Positions 5,315 through 8,905 of a stretch of DNA of 8,905 bases are shown here, in pieces. The notes under the pieces are model-generated. The model was given only the letters and a program-made list of their open reading frames with translations. It made no database searches and was not told the origin of the DNA. This DNA comes from an uncultured Propionibacteriaceae bacterium (GTDB lineage: Bacteria; Actinomycetota; Actinomycetes; Propionibacteriales; Propionibacteriaceae). The DNA is taken from the NCBI GenBank assembly GCA_936924635.1, contig CAKZHP010000088.1, positions 1-8,905 of the forward strand, given 5' to 3'. Within the stretch, counting starts at the first letter, position 1. Each line of letters begins with the position of its first letter. The position numbers were made by a program, and so were the translations under genes.

Positions 5315-6280
5315 ATGGCCGAACCCCTGAAGAACCTGGACCCGGAGATCGCCGGCGCATTCAAGGCCCTCCGGCAGGCGCTGGACACGTGCGCGACCAA
5401 CGACCGTAAGCAGGTCGACGCGCTGGCGAGCAAGGCCCGCACCGGCGTCAACCCCCTGTCGCCCGAGAACGCCCGGATCACCGCGCAGCTGAAGACGCTG
5501 CAGGAGCAGGGCGAGAAGATCATCTCCGCGATGAACCAGGCGTACACCACGTTGCACGACGCCTACTCCTCCTCGGTGCGGCCCCACGAGAACGTGGCCG
5601 TCACCCTGCACCAGGTCTACACCGACACCTGGCAGGCCGTGGACAAGGCCATCGACCCGATCCTGACCGACATCGAGAAGCGGACCAAGCAGACGCACTG
5701 GAAGGGTCCGGGCGCGGACGCCTACATGAAGCAGCTGCCCAACCAGCATGCCGCCGTCACCGAGCTCAAGCAGCTCGTGGGTGCGGCCGGACTCGGGGTA
5801 GAGAACCCCGCCCTGATGCAGCAGGCGGTCTTCCAGTCCATCCTGCAGCTCGTCACGGGGCGTGCCGAGGCGGTGAAGGGGTACGCGATCACGGACACCG
5901 GCGACCACTGCTACCAGCGGTGTGCCTGGGCCGAGGCCGTGCTGAAGCAGGCCAGCGCCTTCGTCAAGGACACCCTGCTGACCGGCAAGGACAACTGGCG
6001 CCCCGTCCTCGACCAGCACATCGAGAGGCTGACGTCGGTCAAGACGGAGGTCCTCGTCGGGGACAAGTGGCCCGACGCCACCTCGAAGACGTCGATGCCC
6101 ACCCATCCCAAGTACGAGACCCCGGCCGACCTGCCGTCGCTGCCGGGCCGGGGCCAGCCCGCCAACGACCGTGGCGGCTCCCAGGGTGTCGACCCGGGGG
6201 GCTTGTCCGGCGGCCGCCCGCGGTCCGGCTTCGACGGGGGCGGCGGCGGAGCCGGCGGGGGTGGCGGCGGCAGCTGGTGA
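5315..6280 (+). CDS. WxG-motif helical protein with Gly-rich tail, putative type VII substrate
   Basis: This 321-residue protein is nearly all helical up to about residue 250. A long helix (about 93-127) leads to W129-K130-G131, followed by GADAYMKQLPNQHAAVTELK. This is the helix-turn-helix with central WxG that defines WXG100-type secreted proteins, but with much longer flanks than the usual 100 residues. A YxxxD motif (Y190 to D194, YAITD) follows the second helix, and C199/C203 form a CxxxC pair that could be oxidised outside the cell. The tail (about 262-321) is Pro/Gly-rich and ends in a poly-Gly run plus a terminal Trp. No Sec signal peptide or membrane segment is seen. The ATG at 5315 follows GAGGAGAG at a suitable distance and lies 10 bp after the EspC-like stop, so the two are probably co-translated. 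Secretion as a partner of that protein is inference; no toxin or enzyme domain is visible. Confidence 0.82.
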   Translation: MAEPLKNLDPEIAGAFKALRQALDTCATNDRKQVDALASKARTGVNPLSPENARITAQLKTLQEQGEKIISAMNQAYTTLHDAYSSSVRPHENVAVTLHQVYTDTWQAVDKAIDPILTDIEKRTKQTHWKGPGADAYMKQLPNQHAAVTELKQLVGAAGLGVENPALMQQAVFQSILQLVTGRAEAVKGYAITDTGDHCYQRCAWAEAVLKQASAFVKDTLLTGKDNWRPVLDQHIERLTSVKTEVLVGDKWPDATSKTSMPTHPKYETPADLPSLPGRGQPANDRGGSQGVDPGGLSGGRPRSGFDGGGGGAGGGGGGSW

Positions 6281-6450
6281 GGCCGGCGTCTGTACGCGGC
6301 CTGCCGGGCGAAGGCACGGTGAGCGCCCTGCTGATCCCGTACGGACGCCGAGCGGCTCTGGCGGCCGACGACGGCCGTCGTCGCGGAGTACGCCGCACAC
6401 CTGATCGATGGCGTTGGCGCTGCGACTACCATCGTCGCGGGAGGTAGGAC
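6281..6450 (+). promoter_or_regulatory. Spacer upstream of mtrA with 18-bp palindrome, candidate -10 and ribosome site
   Basis: No gene is seen in these 170 bases. CGACGACGGCCGTCGTCG (6366-6383) is a perfect 18-bp palindrome, 68 bp before the mtrA start; it could end the upstream block as a hairpin or be an operator. TACCAT (6427-6432) is a possible -10, with only a poor -35 candidate, CTGATC (6401-6406), at 20 bp. GGGAGGT (6439-6445) is a strong Shine-Dalgarno sequence 5 nt before the GTG at 6451 and decides that start. I see no GTCACA-type direct repeat such as reported for MtrA sites in mycobacteria. Confidence 0.45.
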
Positions 6451-7152
6451 GTGGCAGAGGCAGGTTCACGGCACCGGATCCTCGTCGTCGACGACGACGC
6501 GTCGCTGGCGGAGATGTTGCAGCTGGTGCTCCGGCAGGAGGGGTTCGACACCGTCTGGTGCGCCAGCGGCGACGAGGCCCTGGAGCAGTTCCGCGCCGCG
6601 TCGCCCGACCTGGTGCTGCTCGACCTGATGCTTCCGGGCACCGACGGCGTCGAGGTGTGCCGCCGCATCCGCAGCGAGTCGGGCGTGCCCATCGTCATGC
6701 TGACCGCCAAGTCGGAGACCGGCGACGTGGTCGACGGGCTGGAGGCCGGAGCCGACGACTACGTCCCGAAGCCGTTCAAGCCGCGCGAGCTCGTGGCTCG
6801 GGTCCGCACGCGTCTGCGGCGCCTCCCCGCGGAGTCGGACTCCGACATCATCCCGGTGGGAGACCTGGTCATCGACGTCTCGGCCCACGAGGTCCGCCGC
6901 GACAAGGCCCAGATCCCGCTCACCCCCCTCGAGTTCGACCTGCTGCTGGCCCTGGCTCGGAAACCGGCCCAGGTCTTCAGCAGGGAGAAGCTTCTGGAGC
7001 AGGTGTGGGGGTACCGGCACGCCGCCGACACCCGGCTCGTCAACGTGCACATCCAGCGGCTCCGCTCCAAGATCGAGCGCGACCCGGAGCGGCCCGAGCT
7101 GGTCGTCACGGTGAGGGGCATCGGCTACAAGGCGGGCAGCAACGCTGACTAG
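6451..7152 (+). CDS. mtrA: Response regulator MtrA (OmpR family)
   Basis: This 233-residue DNA-binding response regulator is phosphorylated by MtrB and controls cell-wall, division and envelope genes in actinobacteria. The receiver domain (about 8-120) has the acidic pocket D14-D15-D16, phospho-acceptor D58 in LVLLDLMLPGTDG, T85 in VMLTAK and K107 in VPKPF. The winged-helix effector domain (about 137-228) has LTPLEFDLLLALA, the SREKLLEQVWGY turn, the LVNVHIQRLRSKIE recognition helix, and VTVRGIGYK in the wing. Length matches mycobacterial MtrA closely. The start is GTG at 6451, set by the GGGAGGT site 5 nt upstream. mtrB follows 7 bp after its TAG stop, and lpqB follows mtrB, which fixes the identity against other OmpR-type regulators. 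All phosphorylation residues are intact. Confidence 0.97.
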   Translation: MAEAGSRHRILVVDDDASLAEMLQLVLRQEGFDTVWCASGDEALEQFRAASPDLVLLDLMLPGTDGVEVCRRIRSESGVPIVMLTAKSETGDVVDGLEAGADDYVPKPFKPRELVARVRTRLRRLPAESDSDIIPVGDLVIDVSAHEVRRDKAQIPLTPLEFDLLLALARKPAQVFSREKLLEQVWGYRHAADTRLVNVHIQRLRSKIERDPERPELVVTVRGIGYKAGSNAD

Positions 7153-7159
7153 GCGCCCG

Positions 7160-8764
7160 GTGCTGACGCGGTTCCTGCGGGTGCTGCGCGTGCCGAGCCG
7201 TGTCTGGTGGGGCTCGCTGCCGCTGAGGGTGGTGTCGACCACACTGGCGGGCACCGTGATCGTCCTCCTGCTGGGCGGGTGGCTGCTGATGCAGCAGGCG
7301 TCATCAGGCATCCAGAACGGCAAGCGGTCGTCCGCGCTCGCGGAGGCGTCGACGGCGGTGGAGTCGATGGAGCAGGCGCTCCGTGACGCCAGCAGCGGCC
7401 AGTCGGGCTCGGGCGACGCCCTGACCCGGGTCGCTTTCGCCGCGGTCCAACGCGGAGCCGTGGGTGGCCAGTACCACGTCGTGGTCCAGGGGCCGGTGTC
7501 GGACATCCTCACGCCCGGCCTCGACACGTCGTGCATCCCGGAGCGCCTCCGCGCGCAGGTGGCCGCCGCCGGCGAGACCGAGGGCCAGTCGCTGTTCGTG
7601 TCCCCGGCCGAGGTGCGCTACACCGACGGCCGGCCCTCGGTGCCGGGTCTCGTGGTCGGGGCCCGGGTCGGAGCCTCGAGCTCCGCGCGATACCCGGCGT
7701 ACTTCGTCTTCCCGATGACGCAGGAGGCGGGCACGTTGCGCATCCTGCAGTCCGCGCTGCTGACGACGGGGCTGGTGGCCATGGCTGCGCTCGCGCTGAT
7801 CGCGTACTGGGTGGCGCGGCAGGTGATGGGGCCGGTGCGCACGGCGCGGCTGTCGGCCGAACGGCTCGCCTCGGGCGAGCTCACCGAACGCATGCGCGTG
7901 CGGGGGACCGACGACCTCGCCAGCCTCGCCGTCTCCATGAACTTCATGGCCTCGGAGCTGGCTCACCGGATCCGGCAGCTGGAAGAGCTGTCGCTGGTGC
8001 AGCAACGGTTCGTGTCCGACGTCTCCCACGAGCTGCGTACGCCGCTGACGACCGTGAGGCTCGCTGCCGACCTCATCTACGACGGCCGCGACCAGCTGGC
8101 GCCGGTGGAGGAGCGCAGCGCTGAGCTGATGCGCAAGGAGCTGGACCGGTTCGAGGCGTTGCTGGCCGACCTGCTGGAGATCTCGCGCTTCGACGCCGGT
8201 GCGGCCGAGCTCACCGCGGACGAGATCGACGTGGGCCGCCTCGTGGGCACCGAGGTGGAGGCCCTGCGTCCGTTCGCCGCGACCAAGGGGTCCACCGTCG
8301 AGGTACGGAGCCCGGCGGACGCGACCGCCGAGGTGGACTCGCGCCGGCTGGGCCGGGTGCTGCGCAACCTGCTGACCAACGCCATCGAGCACGGGGAGTC
8401 GCGGCCCGTCGAGGTCGCCGTCGCGGTCAACGAGACGGCCCTGGCGATCACGGTCCGCGACCACGGCGTAGGCTTCGAGCCCGCCGATGCCCAGAACGTC
8501 TTCCACCGCTTCTGGCGAGCAGACCCGGCCCGGGCCCGGCGGGTGGGGGGCACCGGTCTGGGCCTGGCGATCTCGATGGAGGACGTCCGTCTCCACGGCG
8601 GCTACCTCGACGCCTGGGGCGAGCCCGGCGGCGGAGCGCAGTTCCGCGTCACCCTGCCACGTCGGCAAGGGGTGCCGATGAGCCGGTCACCGCTCCCGGT
8701 CGCCCCGTCACCGCGCACGGAGGGCTGGGCGCGTCCCGACCGTTCGCTGGAGGTGTCGCGATGA
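7160..8764 (+). CDS. mtrB: Sensor histidine kinase MtrB
   Basis: This 534-residue membrane kinase is the partner of MtrA. Order: a short basic N terminus with a WWGSLPLR segment, TM1 at about 24-46, an extracytoplasmic sensor domain (about 47-194) with one Cys in the DTSCIPERL segment, TM2 at about 195-217, HAMP (about 217-270), then the dimerisation helix with phospho-acceptor H290 in SHELRTPLT. The ATPase domain has N403 and N407 in NLLTNAIEHG, D434 in DHGVGF, the FHRFWRADPAR lid, and a GGTGLGLAI G2 box (463-471). All catalytic motifs are intact. The last 30 or so residues, after LPRRQG, are Pro/Ser/Arg-rich and probably disordered. The GTG at 7160 has only a weak AGG site upstream, so coupling to mtrA is likely. 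The stop overlaps the lpqB start as ATGA. Confidence 0.97.
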   Translation: MLTRFLRVLRVPSRVWWGSLPLRVVSTTLAGTVIVLLLGGWLLMQQASSGIQNGKRSSALAEASTAVESMEQALRDASSGQSGSGDALTRVAFAAVQRGAVGGQYHVVVQGPVSDILTPGLDTSCIPERLRAQVAAAGETEGQSLFVSPAEVRYTDGRPSVPGLVVGARVGASSSARYPAYFVFPMTQEAGTLRILQSALLTTGLVAMAALALIAYWVARQVMGPVRTARLSAERLASGELTERMRVRGTDDLASLAVSMNFMASELAHRIRQLEELSLVQQRFVSDVSHELRTPLTTVRLAADLIYDGRDQLAPVEERSAELMRKELDRFEALLADLLEISRFDAGAAELTADEIDVGRLVGTEVEALRPFAATKGSTVEVRSPADATAEVDSRRLGRVLRNLLTNAIEHGESRPVEVAVAVNETALAITVRDHGVGFEPADAQNVFHRFWRADPARARRVGGTGLGLAISMEDVRLHGGYLDAWGEPGGGAQFRVTLPRRQGVPMSRSPLPVAPSPRTEGWARPDRSLEVSR

Positions 8765-8905
8765 GGTCGTGGTGGGTGACGACCCTGCTCGCCGTGGCCA
8801 CCGTGCTCGCCGGGTGCGCCACGCTGCCCGTCAGCGGCCCGGTGGTCCTGGAGCCGCGGCGGTCGATGGTGCCCGGCGCCGGGGGCGTGGCCATCGAGCC
8901 CGACC
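8761..8905 (+). CDS. lpqB: Lipoprotein LpqB, 3' end beyond the window
   Basis: The first 48 codons of the third gene of the mtrA-mtrB-lpqB operon. The protein begins with a lipoprotein signal peptide: MRSWW, a hydrophobic core TTLLAVATVL and the lipobox LAGC, with the acylated Cys at residue 19. The mature part starts CATLPVSGPV, which is the usual opening of LpqB (LP-SGPV after the Cys). LpqB acts at the outer face of the membrane and is reported to modulate MtrB signalling. The ATG at 8761 overlaps the mtrB stop by 4 bp, so translation is coupled. Only the N terminus is visible, so the later sporulation/spore-germination-like and beta-propeller-like parts cannot be checked. Confidence 0.93.
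   Translation, partial: MRSWWVTTLLAVATVLAGCATLPVSGPVVLEPRRSMVPGAGGVAIEPD

Noticed and set aside
5183..6469. 428-codon minus-strand open frame across the WxG gene and the mtrA start
   Set aside because: Antisense shadow caused by GC-rich third codon positions; no domain and it runs over a spacer and the well-supported mtrA start.
7304..8668. 454-codon minus-strand open frame opposite mtrB
   Set aside because: MtrB is certain from all its kinase motifs; the antisense frame is rich in His, Arg and Gly with no recognisable family.
1..8905. CRISPR array, insertion sequence, prophage or tRNA-attachment site
   Set aside because: No regularly spaced repeats, transposase, integrase or phage genes; the tmRNA 3' end, a common integration site, is followed by its own terminator and a core gene with no duplicated 3' segment visible.

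Overview
The window is very GC-rich and dense in long antisense shadow ORFs. It carries an actinobacterial gene set: MtrA, MtrB and the start of LpqB, SmpB and tmRNA, a DUF1707 membrane protein, and type VII secretion (ESX)-like proteins. This points to a high-GC member of Actinomycetota; genus and order cannot be fixed from the sequence alone.

Layout. (1) 1-564 is the 3' part of an M23 metallopeptidase gene, probably the wall hydrolase partner of FtsEX, which would lie upstream. (2) 565-941 is a gene-free convergent spacer with a 40-bp-period repeat and nested inverted repeats. (3) smpB (942-1421, minus) diverges from a DUF1707/DUF4870-like membrane protein gene (1563-2120, plus). (4) ssrA/tmRNA (2169-2538) follows, with encoded CCA, tag AENTRTDFALAA and a strong hairpin terminator. 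(5) A YqgE/AlgH-family gene (2622-3188) comes next. (6) A tightly spaced three-gene block (3245-6280) encodes a protein with two YbaB-like repeats, a Gly/Pro/Ser-rich protein with an EspC-like C-terminal helical domain and a YxxxE motif, and a helical WxG-motif protein with a Gly-rich tail ending in Trp. (7) After a 170-bp spacer with an 18-bp perfect palindrome comes mtrA-mtrB-lpqB (6451 to the window end), with lpqB truncated.

How the genes work together. SmpB and tmRNA form the trans-translation pair that rescues stalled ribosomes. MtrB (sensor kinase), MtrA (response regulator) and LpqB (lipoprotein) form the conserved actinobacterial cell-envelope and division signalling system. The M23 hydrolase belongs to the same wall-remodelling theme. 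The three-gene block looks like a set of type VII secretion substrates and a partner, with no secretion machinery gene (EccB/C/D/E, mycosin) in view. It is the least-characterised part of the window and the best candidate for new biology.

Regulatory reading. Several starts (1563, 2622 and the alternative 3218) sit exactly 6 nt after an xAxxxT hexamer, the geometry expected of leaderless transcripts. Other genes (smpB, the EspC-like gene, the WxG gene, mtrA) have clear Shine-Dalgarno sequences. All promoter calls are by eye and tentative.
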